Shown here in pieces: positions 22,457 through 31,182 of a DNA stretch of 64,000 bases. The position numbers were made by a program, and so were the translations under genes. Each line of letters starts with the position of its first letter. Positions within the stretch are counted from its first letter, which is position 1. This DNA is from Palaemon carinicauda (Eukaryota; Arthropoda; Malacostraca; Decapoda; Palaemonidae): the NCBI RefSeq assembly GCF_036898095.1, contig NC_090725.1, positions 208,920,853 to 208,984,852 of the forward strand. The letters run 5' to 3'. The notes under the pieces are model-generated. The model saw only the letters and a list, made by a program, of their open reading frames with translations. It was not told where the DNA came from and ran no database searches.

Positions 22457-24195
22457 CTGCTCCTCCTGTAAAAGAAAGAGAATATGAGTATGGGGGGGGG
22501 GGTCATAAGAATGACTCTTAAACTAAAGTTAAATATTAATCATTAATTTTAACTTGACAATAGGTGTGATGCACAGAGGAGGGCTGAGAGAGGATAGGTA
22601 CATACTCCGTGTATCTCGCCCGGCTGGTTACCGTAACCTTCATCCATGGACAATCCGAAGTGACCGAAGGCACAGGACAGAATTCAATATAGAATGCCCG
22701 TAGGGCAGTGGGAATTCTATTGGAAATTGTCAAGGATATAAGGCTGGGACTGAGGCCACTCAGTTCCAGAATTGGGGACTAGAAGATCCCATAGGGTAAC
22801 GGTTTCCGGCAACCAGCCGTGCTAAGATACACACAGCATGCTGGAAATCTGTGATATGCAAGGAGACACCATGATTACTAATAGAACGGTAATAAAATAC
22901 CGATCCATTTACGTAAACAAGTCAACTGGTTGCAGTGTAGGGCTATCAATATCAGATGATAGCTAGTAGAAGGGGGTGCAAGTCGCCTTGACGCCTCCGG
23001 AAGGCTCCGGCAGACCGCCGGCACGCCGGAGGTCGCTCCAGCAGAGTCTCTGGCATTTAGGGAAGACAATATAGAAGTCAAGAGTAATACCAGGGTGGCG
23101 GCCGCCGGCGGGGAGCGGCGGCTCCGGCAGCCAGAGGTTGCCGGCTTGGTGACAGGAACAAGGATGGTTATAGCAGAACCGGACTGCCGGGGGCGGATGC
23201 CGGCACTCCGGGGGCCGGCCGGTGGACGGACGACCAAGCTATGAGGAAAGAGGGAAGGCCATCGGCTGGATGCCGGCGGCAGGCGGCAGTCCCCCGGCAC
23301 ACGGAGGACTGGCGGCCCAGGGGGTAAGGGATAAGTCACCAAGGTAGGAGGTGGGTATCACCGACAGTGGAGGCGGCAAGGGACCGGCACCAGGATAGTG
23401 AAAGAGACAGAAGGAGGGATGTAGGGGTCCGGCCACGGACCCCCAGACATCCCACTTGAGTGGGTGTACCCATGATAGAGGCTAGCCCTATCACCCAGAA
23501 GCAGGGGCCGCAGAGGACCGGGAGCTAAGGTAGCCCAAGGGAGGGCTAGGGGACACCCAAGAGCGGAGGGGGGGGGGGGGAACCCCTGCAGATAGAAAGC
23601 ATCCAGTGGCTAACCCCATAGGACACTATGAAGGGTATATGTACCAGAGCGGACTGCACACAGGAGCTCAAGGTAGCCCTATCACTCCACCCTAAGGAGG
23701 AGTTGTAGGACAGGGGACAGATGGGTATAGACTAACCTAAGTATAGGCTAGGCCATACAAGAGATAGGTGGGGAGGGGAGAAGAGAAGGGTCTTCTGTGG
23801 AGGAGGTTCTGTACCAGAGCGGCCACCGAGGAAGGGAGGACACTCCCTAGCCTAAGGTAAGGCAGCTTGTCTGAAAATGGTGCATGGGTATCGTTTCAGC
23901 AAGGTACAGAACTAACCCCTCCAAAACCTAACCTAGAGCAGGAATGTTACATCCTGAACTAGGAAGGATGGAAGACGTATCGCTATTGCAGGAAAGGTCG
24001 GAGACCTAGCCCCAGCAATAGAGGAAGGACTAGCCGTTCCTCATTCTCGGACGCAACCCTAAGGGGGGATTATTCCCTTAGGGAGGGCAGAGAGGCGATA
24101 TAATACTCTGATATGAGCTTGATCCCCTTACGTGGTAGGGGGAGCAAGGCTACACAGAGGGGATGCCCTAAGGCAGGGGATAAAGGAAGCATATA
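22457..24195 (-). promoter_or_regulatory. 5' leader of copy 2, GCCGGC-rich, with candidate splice acceptor
   Basis: Homologous to the copy 1 leader. The minus strand reads a pyrimidine tract and ACAG directly before gag (AG at 22466-22467). GCCGGC-type motifs cluster at about 23000-23330, and poly-G runs lie at about 22493-22502 and 23570-23581. Near 24191 the phrase ATATAGGGGTCC is the uninterrupted version of the site where copy 2 entered copy 1. Confidence 0.65.
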
Positions 24196-24780
24196 GGGGT
24201 CCTACTTGTAGGTTAGGTTAGAAAGACACACTATCTAACCTGTCCCTTATATGGTCCCTGAAGGCGAAAACATTTGCATCACAGTCAATAGTATTGTAAA
24301 ATAATGCCACTATCTTCATAAGTAAGCCTAGGATCACTGATAAATATCATGCATGAACACTGATATAGGCACTCTGGCCTGGGGGCTATAGGAGCCAACT
24401 GGTATGGGGTCAATCGATGACCGATAAAAAAGCGTCAAAACACGATATAAAAGTTCCTAGCTATGAAGACTAAATAACTAATAGTATCGATTAGTTAATG
24501 AGGCCGGAAAAACGCTGTTGAGGCTATCTAAATAAGGCATGCAAACAACAGCGACACCATAAAATGGCCGGTCCGGTCGAGGCACAGCTCTGCCACAAAA
24601 CATCAAATATCTCGAAAAGTAAAATTTACTTTACGGTCAGAGCTTAATTAAACAATACTGGAACCTTGTACTCAACTTTCCAGAAGAAGGCGAGGCCGAA
24701 GGTAGCGACATGACGAAGATGCAGGTTGATGAAAAGAGCGTAGGGAAAATCCGTCTAAGATAGGCAAGCTACCAGCAGAA
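24196..24780 (-). other. Inner part of the 5' terminal region of copy 2
   Basis: Non-coding, with a close direct counterpart in copy 1 at 25135-25720 (for example GGTCCCTGAAGGCGAAAAC and AATGCCACTATCTTCATAA in both). It lies between leader and left ITR. It is not present in the right ITR, so it is not part of the inverted repeat. Confidence 0.7.
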
Positions 24781-25134
24781 GGATGACGACGGACGTGACG
24801 TCATTTAGCAATGGCGCCCGTTTGTTTACGTCTCGAGTACCAAAAGTAGCCACGAACGAGATTAGCTGTGGAACGGCTCCCAACTATTCTCCGCCCCTAC
24901 ACACCGAAGTGTTAACTCTGTTTAGGGTGTAGATAGCTATGTGGCGCGTTAATACATGCGTCCCCTGTTGATTTACGATGTCTTAAAAGGGAAACCTTTA
25001 GGATACTCGCTCCAGAAGTTAGAATTCTGTGATAACCTGTGGTTAAATTCTCTGGGAATATCTAGTAGTTATATACCCAAGGAAGCTACCAAAAAGGAAC
25101 CTTCCATCAGGACGCCATGGCTTGAGCCCAAAAA
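24781..25134 (-). repeat. Left ITR (5' end) of copy 2
   Basis: Inverted match of the right ITR at 16398-16720. It ends with CTTCCATCAGGACGCCATGG and a GAGCCCAAAAA terminus at 25124-25134, identical over 34 bp to the ICR half at 16861-16894. Abrupt resumption of copy 1 at 25135 fixes the boundary. Confidence 0.88.
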
Positions 25135-26075
25135 GGGGTCCTACATTTAGGTTAGGTTAGAAAGGCACACTATCAAATCTATCCCCTATATGGTCCCTGA
25201 AGGCGAAAACACTTGCATCACAGTAAACAGTATCATAAAATAATGCCACTATCTTCATAACTAAACCTAGGATCACTGTAATATATCATGCATGAACACT
25301 GATGATAGGCACTCTGGCCTAGGGGCTAAGCTAGCGATCTGGTATGGGGTCAGGCGATGACCGATAAAAGAGCGCCAAAACACGATATACAAAGTTCCTA
25401 GCTATGAAGACTAAATAACTAATAGTATCGATTAGTTAATAAGGCCGGAGAAGCTGTTGAGGCTAGCTAAATAAGGCATGCAAGACAACAGCGACGCCAT
25501 AAAATGGCGTGTCCGGTAGCAGCACAGCTCTGCCAAAAAACATAAAATATCTCGAAAAGTAAAAGTTACTGTATGGTCAGAGCTTATTTAAACAATACTG
25601 GAACCTGGTACTCAACTTTCCAGAAGAAGGCGAGGCCGAGGGTAGAGACATGGCTAAGATGCAAGTCGATAAAGTAAGCACAGGGAAAATCCGTCTTAGT
25701 AAGGCAAGCTACTATGCGAAGGATGAAGACGGACGTGACGTCATTTAGCAATGGTGCCCGTTTGTTTACATCTCGAGTACCAAAAGTAGCCACGGACGAG
25801 ATTAGCTGTGGAACGGCTCCCCAGCTATTCTCCGCCCCTACACATCGAAGTGTTAACTCTATGTGGGGCGCAGATAGCTATGTGGCGCGTTAATACATGC
25901 GTCCCCTGTTGATATACGATGTCTTAAAGGGAAACCTTTAGGATACTCGCTCCAGAAGTTAGAATTCTGGGATAACCTGTGGTTGAATTCTCTGGGAATA
26001 TCTAGTAGTTATTTACCCAAGGAAGCTACCAAAAAGGAACCTTCCATCAGGACGCCATGGCTTGAGCCCAAAAAA
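25135..26075 (-). mobile_element. Displaced 5' end of copy 1 (inner region and left ITR)
   Basis: A 940 bp direct relative of 24196-25134 lies directly next to it, giving the look of a tandem repeat. It is better read as the 5' end of copy 1 separated from its body (which ends at 16335) by insertion of copy 2. It ends in its own ITR terminus at 26041-26075, CTTCCATCAGGACGCCATGG then GAGCCCAAAAA. Divergence from the copy 2 version is visible throughout, so it is not a recent duplication. Confidence 0.85.
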
Positions 26076-26176
26076 AACTATTTTGGCGGGAGAAGCTAAC
26101 TTAAAAAACCCACCTAACCTATGCTAAAAGCCATATCCTTACCCAGGGGGGCTTCGCCCCCTGGAACCCCCCCCCC
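26076..26176. other. Unassigned spacer with G/C hairpin
   Basis: One hundred bases between the copy 1 terminus and the rearranged start of copy 3. It holds a hairpin at about 26140-26161, CCAGGGGGGC-TTC-GCCCCCTGG, followed by a poly-C run. Origin not recognised. Confidence 0.55.
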
Positions 26177-26333
26177 GACCTTGAAAAGATCTGTCCCTCT
26201 TCAACCACCACCTCCATCGATCAACATCCACACGGAGAGGGATGGGGGGGGGCCCCATCCCTCTAGCGAGGCATCCGTGTGGATGTTGATCGATGGAGGT
26301 GGTGGTTGAAGAGGGACAGATCTTTTCAAGGTC
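26177..26333. repeat. Large palindrome (59 bp perfect arms) at the start of copy 3
   Basis: The arms 26177-26235 and 26275-26333 are perfect inverted repeats. Inside them AGAGGGATGGGG (26236-26247) pairs with CCCCATCCCTCT (26253-26264), leaving a 10 nt bulge in the right arm. The arm sequence encodes the end of RT and start of RNase H, so the palindrome arose by inverted duplication of element DNA rather than as a functional ITR. Confidence 0.9.
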
Positions 26334-26464
26334 CTTGTTTCTGACCACGGCTTGAGGAGTGAGAGAAGCCTGTTTAGTAAGGGTCTTTTGAGATCTCTTC
26401 GAGCGATGGATGTGTTTCGTCTCCAGACTCCTGAAGCATCCTTTAGCTGTGCTCGTAGCACTGG

Positions 26465-27213
26465 GTCATTCCCACCAACGACAAGTTCAAGGAACTTGGT
26501 CTCCCCTGTTTAAGACGTTTCACACCAACATCTTGGAGGCCATGGCGGTTCTTCTCACTCTGAAGAAACTATCTCCTCGTCCTTCGATCCACATTCGTCT
26601 AACTCTGGACAGCTCCGTGGTAGTCAGATGTCTCAACTGTCAGGGCTCAGGATCGCCCCACCTCAACCAAGTGCTTTTGCCCATTTTCCGCCTGGCGGAC
26701 AAGAAAAAATGGCATTTGTCTGCAGTTCACCTGCAAGGATTCCGCAATGTGACGGCGGACGCTCTATCGAGGACAAGCCCCATAGAGTCGGAATGGTCCC
26801 TAGACGCAAGTTCATTCTCCTTCATCTCCCATCAAGTCCCGGAACTGCAGATCGACCTCTTCGCGACGAGCGACAACGACCATCTTCCTCGATACGTGGC
26901 CCCATACGAGGACCCCAAAGCGGAAGCAGTGGACGCCATGTCCCTTGACTGGAACAGATGGTCTAAGATTTACCTGTTTCCTCCACCCAATCTTCTGCTA
27001 AAAGTCCTCTCCAAATTGAGAACCTTCAAGGGAACAGCAGCCCTAGTGGCTCCCAAGTGGCCCCGGAGCAACTGGTTCCCCCTAGTCCTGGAGCTACAGC
27101 CCAAGCTGATCTTCCTGCTGGGCCCAGTTCTCTCCCAACAGGTGCAGAAGTCGACTGTCTTCACTTCATCAAAGAAAGTCAAGGACCTTCATCTCATGAT
27201 TTTCTCTCCCTAG
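26465..27213 (+). pseudogene. RNase H and C-terminal region of copy 3 (5'-truncated)
   Basis: Coding similarity begins at GHSHQRQVQGTWSPLFKTF. NILEAMAVLLTLKK supplies the RNase H Glu, LTLDSSVVVRCL the third acid and VTADALSR the fourth. The first Asp (HTDAS) lies in the inverted segment upstream and is therefore not in frame. The tail DLFATSDNDHLPRYVAPYED ... LVAPKWPRSNWFP matches copies 1 and 2. An ATG at 26410 in the same frame belongs to the inverted DNA and is not a family start. The last 157 bp overlap the recombinase ORF in another frame. Confidence 0.78.
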
Positions 27214-28175
27214 CCGTGGAGAAAAGCTTTGGAATCTCGAAGAAAAGTTTAGACTTCCTAGAGGAATACAAAACAAACTCTACCAGAAGGCAATATGAAT
27301 CATCCTGGAAGAAGTGGGTGTCCTTTGTCAAGGCAAAAAACCCTACGGATATCTCCATAGATTTTTGTATGTCCTTCTTTATTCACCTTCATGGACAAGG
27401 CTTGGCGGCCAACACGATTTCCACTTGTAAATCGGCCTTGACAAGACCATTACTGTACGCCTTCCAAATAGATTTGTCCAACGAAATCTTTAACAAACTT
27501 CCGAAGGCATATGCTAGACTCCGTCCTGCACCTCCACCGAGACCCATCACATGGTCCCTGGATAAGGTGCTCCATTTTGCCTTTAGCTTGGACAACGAAT
27601 CTTGCCCTCTGAAAGACTTGACTCAAAAAGTATTTTTCCTTTTTGCTCTCACATCGGGAACCCGAGTCAGTGAAATAGTGGCATTATCTAGAGAAGAGGG
27701 CCAGATACAGTTCGCCGACACAGGGGAACTTACCCTCTTCCCTGACCCTAGGTTTCTCGCCAAAAATGAACTCCCCACCAAGAGATGGGGACCTTGGAGA
27801 ATCTGCCCTCTGAAGGAAGATGTCTCTCTATGGCCAGTGGAGAGTCTCAAGGTCTATCTTCGAAGAACTTCAGACTTTGGTGGAGGACAGCTTTTTAAAG
27901 GTGAAACATCGGGTAGTGACCTGTCACTTAAACAACTAAGGGCGAAAATCGCCTACTTTATTCGCAGAGCGGATCCTGGCAGTACACCCGCAGGTCATGA
28001 TCCTAGGAAAGTCGCCTCTTCTCTAAATTTTTTCCAAGGTATGGATTTCGGAAGCCTCCGATCCTTCACAGGCTGGAAATCCTCAAGAGTGTTCTTTAAA
28101 CACTATGCGAAGCAGGTGCACGAAGTTAAAAGATTCGTGGTAGCAGCAGGTAGTGTATTGAAACCAGCTGCTTAG
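27057..28175 (+). CDS. Intact DIRS tyrosine recombinase (copy 3)
   Basis: This 372-codon frame encodes a complete recombinase. An N-terminal core-binding region (about 68-125) has DFLEEYKTNSTRRQYESSW and AANTISTCKSAL. The catalytic domain has LTSGTRVSEIVALS with Arg203, LAKNELPTKRWGPWRICPL, AGHDPRKVASSL with His314 and Arg317, and VFFKHYAKQ with the Tyr350 nucleophile. The order R ... H-x-x-R ... Y is that of phage-integrase-type enzymes and is the hallmark of DIRS elements. The first 35 codons overlap the upstream RNase H frame. The start is uncertain, because in copy 2 the frame is open much further upstream. As the element's 5' half is lost, it could only act in trans if expressed. Confidence 0.85.
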   Translation: MAPEQLVPPSPGATAQADLPAGPSSLPTGAEVDCLHFIKESQGPSSHDFLSLAVEKSFGISKKSLDFLEEYKTNSTRRQYESSWKKWVSFVKAKNPTDISIDFCMSFFIHLHGQGLAANTISTCKSALTRPLLYAFQIDLSNEIFNKLPKAYARLRPAPPPRPITWSLDKVLHFAFSLDNESCPLKDLTQKVFFLFALTSGTRVSEIVALSREEGQIQFADTGELTLFPDPRFLAKNELPTKRWGPWRICPLKEDVSLWPVESLKVYLRRTSDFGGGQLFKGETSGSDLSLKQLRAKIAYFIRRADPGSTPAGHDPRKVASSLNFFQGMDFGSLRSFTGWKSSRVFFKHYAKQVHEVKRFVVAAGSVLKPAA

Positions 28176-28932
28176 TGCTGCGTAGAACAGCGAGTTATTT
28201 CGGGACTCTAGCTCAACGGGTGCCTGTGTTGACCCTAGTGCGATACATAATGATTTCAGGAGACACTTAGTGTCACAAAAGACTGTTCTTCCTCAAGGTG
28301 AAGTGACATAGATTCTAACACGTGTGCCACGTTCTTGGACATGAAGTGTATTGTGACTCTTAAAGACTTTCGTTCCCAAGGAACTTGTGTATAAAGGCAA
28401 ATTCTTTCCTTTCAGATTCCACATCACCGTCTTTTAGTTCATGATCTATGTCTGTTATTCAACAATTTTATTTTACTTTATTGGAATTTCTTGAATAAAA
28501 GATATTTTATTTACCATATGCGTCTTATTTCGCCTTTCCATATGAAAATAAATTGCTATTACTGTGTTTCAATGCCCTTAATTATTCTTTATTATATTAT
28601 ATATAATAATTATCCTGTCTGAAATATGCTCACCAAGCAAGTGAAATATTGTTCCTACACAAATATTTAACCTTCCGATCTGTCTACGAGACCAGCACGA
28701 TCCTCGCATCCAGGTGAGTCTATCTTCATGAGAGTACTTCGAGATGTTCCTCTTGTCCAAACAGGACCTCCCTGCCAGGGGGGCAGGAAGCCATGTCATT
28801 GTTTATGCCACTGGTAGTGACATATAACGGAGATGTCACGATCTCTAAGGTCACCAGACCAAAGGAATATAGTTTGAAGTAGAAGGCACTTTGAAATGGG
28901 GAAAAACCATGATACACTAATTCTCTGGTACA
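28176..28932 (+). other. 3' UTR of copy 3
   Basis: Non-coding. The last 230 bp are the reverse complement of the copy 2 3' UTR near 16895-17060 (shared ACCAGAGAAT and a Pro/Gly-codon-like CTGCC block). AATAAA occurs at 28494 and could be a polyadenylation signal, though DIRS RNAs need not end there. Confidence 0.6.
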
Positions 28933-29028
28933 CTTCCATCAGGACGTCATGGCTTGAGCCCAAAAAATGGATTTTGAGCGAAGCTAAAAATCTATTTTTG
29001 GGTGAGATGGCCATGACGTCCTGATGGA
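28933..29028 (+). repeat. ICR of copy 3
   Basis: Begins CTTCCATCAGGACGTCATGG and ends CCATGACGTCCTGATGGA. The copy-specific GACGTC replaces GACGCC of copy 2 on both sides. GCGAAGC is at 28978-28984. The second half pairs with the right ITR end at 29451-29510 (58 of 60 positions by eye). Confidence 0.82.
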
Positions 29029-29510
29029 CCCGCCCTACTGGTTCTAGTTCGGCCTGCCAGGCCCCTCCCTTTCATATTGTATCGTGGAGGCTGGCAGAAA
29101 CGCTGAATATGGAATGAAGAGGGCGGACATGACGTCAGTCAAGATGGCGGACAGCTATGGCTGCCGTTTGTTTACGTCGCAAGGTACCGTAACAGTAACG
29201 TAGGAGGATAACTTTGCAATGGCTCCTCAGTTATCTTGCCACCTTTCCCCCTCGAAGCGTAAACGCTATGTAGGCTGCATATAGCCATGTGGTGTGTCAA
29301 GCTTACGTCCCCTGTTGATATACGATATCCTAAAGGGAAACCTTTAGGGTACTCGGGCCAGAAGTTAGAATTCTGTGAAACCTTTGGTTTAATTCTCTAG
29401 GAATATCCACTGTAGTCATATATACCCTCAGGAAGCTACTGAAGGAACCTTCCATCAGGACGTCATGGCCATCTCACCCAAAATTAGATTTTTTGCTTCG
29501 CTCAAAATCC
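29029..29510 (+). repeat. Right ITR of copy 3
   Basis: Same plan as the copy 2 right ITR in opposite orientation: about 70 bp of pyrimidine-rich lead-in, then the ITR body (GTTTGTTTACGTC, TGTTGATATACGAT, GGAAACCTTTAGGGTACTCG), then the terminal block ending CTCAAAATCC. GCTTCGC is at 29495-29501. Confidence 0.8.
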
Positions 29511-29917
29511 GTTTTTTGGGCTCATGCCATGTCGTCCTGATGGAAAGTTCCTTTAGACAGCTTTCTAAGGGATATTTGGCTACAGTGATACTCCCAGGGA
29601 ATTGACCATAGGTCTTCGGAATTCTAACTCCTGGCGCGAGTATCCTTAAAATTTTCCTTAAGGATATCGCATAATATCAGGGGACGTATATCTTGATAAG
29701 ACACATGGCAATCTTCACCCCAAATAGAGTTTTCGCTCTAAGGGGGAAGAGTGGCAACATTGAAGGGGAGCCGTTATCAAGGTTACCCTTCCTTCCCTAC
29801 TATTACAGGGCCCAAAATGGTGGCTCATTCCTTGTGGCATTGAGCATGGTGCTACAGAGATAGTAGTTTTGGGAGGGGATTATTACATAATCCTTTTCCT
29901 TAGAAAAGGAGGGTGGG
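29511..29917 (-). repeat. Right ITR of copy 4, with atypical terminus
   Basis: The body matches the reverse complement of the copy 4 left ITR (44110-44415). The outer end (29511-29545) reads TTTTTTGGGCTCATGCCATG, the left-ITR type of terminus, instead of the expected right-ITR type. It touches the copy 3 right ITR at 29510 with no spacer. Confidence 0.75.
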
Positions 29918-30014
29918 TCCATCAGGAGGACATGGCCATCTCACCCAAAAATAGATTTTTCGCTTTGCTTCAAAATTCGGGTTTTGGGCTCAAGCCATGT
30001 CGTCCTGATGGAAG
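29918..30014 (-). repeat. ICR of copy 4
   Basis: Same two-part design as in copies 2 and 3. The hairpin core is GCTTTGC at 29962-29968, i.e. GCAAAGC on the other strand, so this older copy has one change in the otherwise conserved GCGAAGC. The right part (29982-30014) pairs with 44416-44449. Confidence 0.8.
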
Positions 30015-30451
30015 TTTACCAGAGAATTACTTGAAAGTACTGTATCTGTGGGTTTGTATGTGCCTCAACCTCAGGTCAGCTTCTACATGGTCATCCAGAC
30101 CACTGAAATATATGACGATAGCGTTATATGTTATAACCACTAAGCATGGAACAATGTTAGGGCTTCCTGCCCCCTGCAGGGAAATGTCGTCCTCGACAGT
30201 AGAAGCAGCAAGGTTTGTATCTATATAGGAACAAATGTAAATATTATTCAGTTATTTTGTTCATATATATATAAGTACCCTCAAGCATATTCTTTACTTA
30301 GGAAAATAAGTAAAAACTCCGTCTAATTTTATTTAGCTACATTTTGGGCGAATAAGACGCAAATACGCGTTATACATTTATTTGAATAGATAACTTAAAT
30401 GTAACAATTGGTGTATTAAAAATTAGCAATAGAATTATACATCCAACATAT
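30015..30451 (-). other. 3' UTR of copy 4, distal part
   Basis: Similar to the copy 2 3' UTR (ACCAGAGAAT after the ICR, GCTTCCTGCCCC block, and a GACGCAAATA phrase similar to GAGACGCAC in copy 2). Interrupted at 30451 by the nested element; it continues at 36975. Confidence 0.65.
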
Positions 30452-30693
30452 AAAATGATATTTTGATTATAAAATAAATTTTTGAATATACTTACCCGGT
30501 GAATATATAATAGCTGACGTCTCGGACGGCTCGACAGAAAAACACAAAAACTCGCGAGCGATCGCCATGAAGGTTGCGGGTGTGCCCACCAGCGCCAACT
30601 ATCGGCCAGATACCGCATATACATGTAAACAGCTCCAGTTCTTCTCATCCCGCTGGGTCTCTATCGGGGAGGAAGGGGGGGGGGGCCTTTAAT
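30452..30693 (-). repeat. Right ITR of the family 2 element
   Basis: Contains the 151 bp inverted match to the left ITR, including CTCGCGAGCGATCGCCATGA. The outer 59 bp is a perfect inverted copy of 30694-30752. The inner portion includes a poly-G run near 30676-30686. Confidence 0.85.
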
Positions 30694-30790
30694 TTATATA
30701 TTCACCGGGTAAGTATATTCAAAAATTTATTTTATAATCAAAATATCATTTTTAAATATTAAACTTAGCCGGTGAATATATAATAGCTGA
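30694..30790 (-). repeat. ICR of the family 2 element
   Basis: Two abutting segments: 30694-30752 is complementary to the right terminus and 30749-30790 to the left terminus, overlapping in a short T run. The central join therefore represents the predicted circle junction. The termini are AT-rich and lack the GCGAAGC core of family 1. Confidence 0.85.
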
Positions 30791-31182
30791 TTCACACCCA
30801 TGGTGGTGGGTAGAGACCAGTATTAATACAGTTTACGGCGTATATGCTTAGAGTTTTTGACAGTTATATCATAACAAAACCCAAATATATATAGGTACCT
30901 GGTAAGGAAGCTGACTTTGACGATTACTCTGCCTTGTTAGTCTGTCTTCCTCACGAAGCCCAGCCATCCTCTTAGGATGCTGAAAGACTCCCAGGAGCTG
31001 AAGTATCAAGGGCGGCAACCCATACAACAGGACCTCATCAAACCCCTAATCTGGGCGCTCTCAAGAAATGACATTTGACCACCCGCCAAATCAACCAGGA
31101 TGCGAAAGGCTTCTTAGCCTTCCGTACAACCCAAAAACAAGATTAAAAACATTTCAAGAGACAGATTAAAAGGATATTGGAA
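30791..31182 (-). other. 3' UTR of the family 2 element
   Basis: Non-coding sequence between the recombinase stop and the ICR; no motif recognised. Confidence 0.6.

Larger units (their letters stand above)
16336..25134 (-). mobile_element. DIRS family 1, copy 2: structurally complete element nested in copy 1
   Basis: The 8.8 kb minus-strand element has every DIRS part. In 5'-to-3' order these are left ITR (24781-25134), leader, gag (649 codons), RT/RNase H, overlapping recombinase, 3' UTR, ICR (16799-16894) and right ITR (16336-16798). The ICR pairs perfectly with both ends: 34 bp with the left ITR end (16861-16894 against 25101-25134) and about 62 bp with the right ITR end (16799-16860 against 16336-16397). 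Insertion is exact, with copy 1 resuming on each side and no target-site duplication. RT has one TGA and the recombinase one 1-nt insertion, so the copy is young but not fully coding. Confidence 0.9.
26177..29510 (+). mobile_element. DIRS family 1, copy 3 (rearranged 3' half, plus strand)
   Basis: Only the 3' part survives: end of RT (inverted), most of RNase H, the complete recombinase, 3' UTR, ICR (28933-29028) and right ITR (29029-29510). The 5' end is a fold-back: a short plus-strand piece of the RT/RNase H junction (26177-26235) faces an inverted copy that runs on to about 26465, where normal orientation resumes. No gag or left ITR is attached. It faces copies 1 and 4 in opposite orientation. 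Confidence 0.82.

Noticed and set aside
24210..24227. TAGGTTAGGTTAG as an arthropod telomere (TTAGG)n trace
   Set aside because: Only two to three units, repeated at the same place in the copy 1 counterpart, so it is part of the element sequence.
24196..26075. Two 940 bp direct repeats in tandem, first read as a tandem LTR duplication
   Set aside because: The second repeat is the displaced 5' end of copy 1: its left edge joins exactly with 16335 and the two repeats are diverged, so nesting explains them without a tandem duplication.
30370..30762. Conserved short peptide RRTGAVYMYMRYLADSWRWW found at both 30.5 and 36.8 kb
   Set aside because: It is a translation of the family 2 inverted terminal repeat, not a gene.
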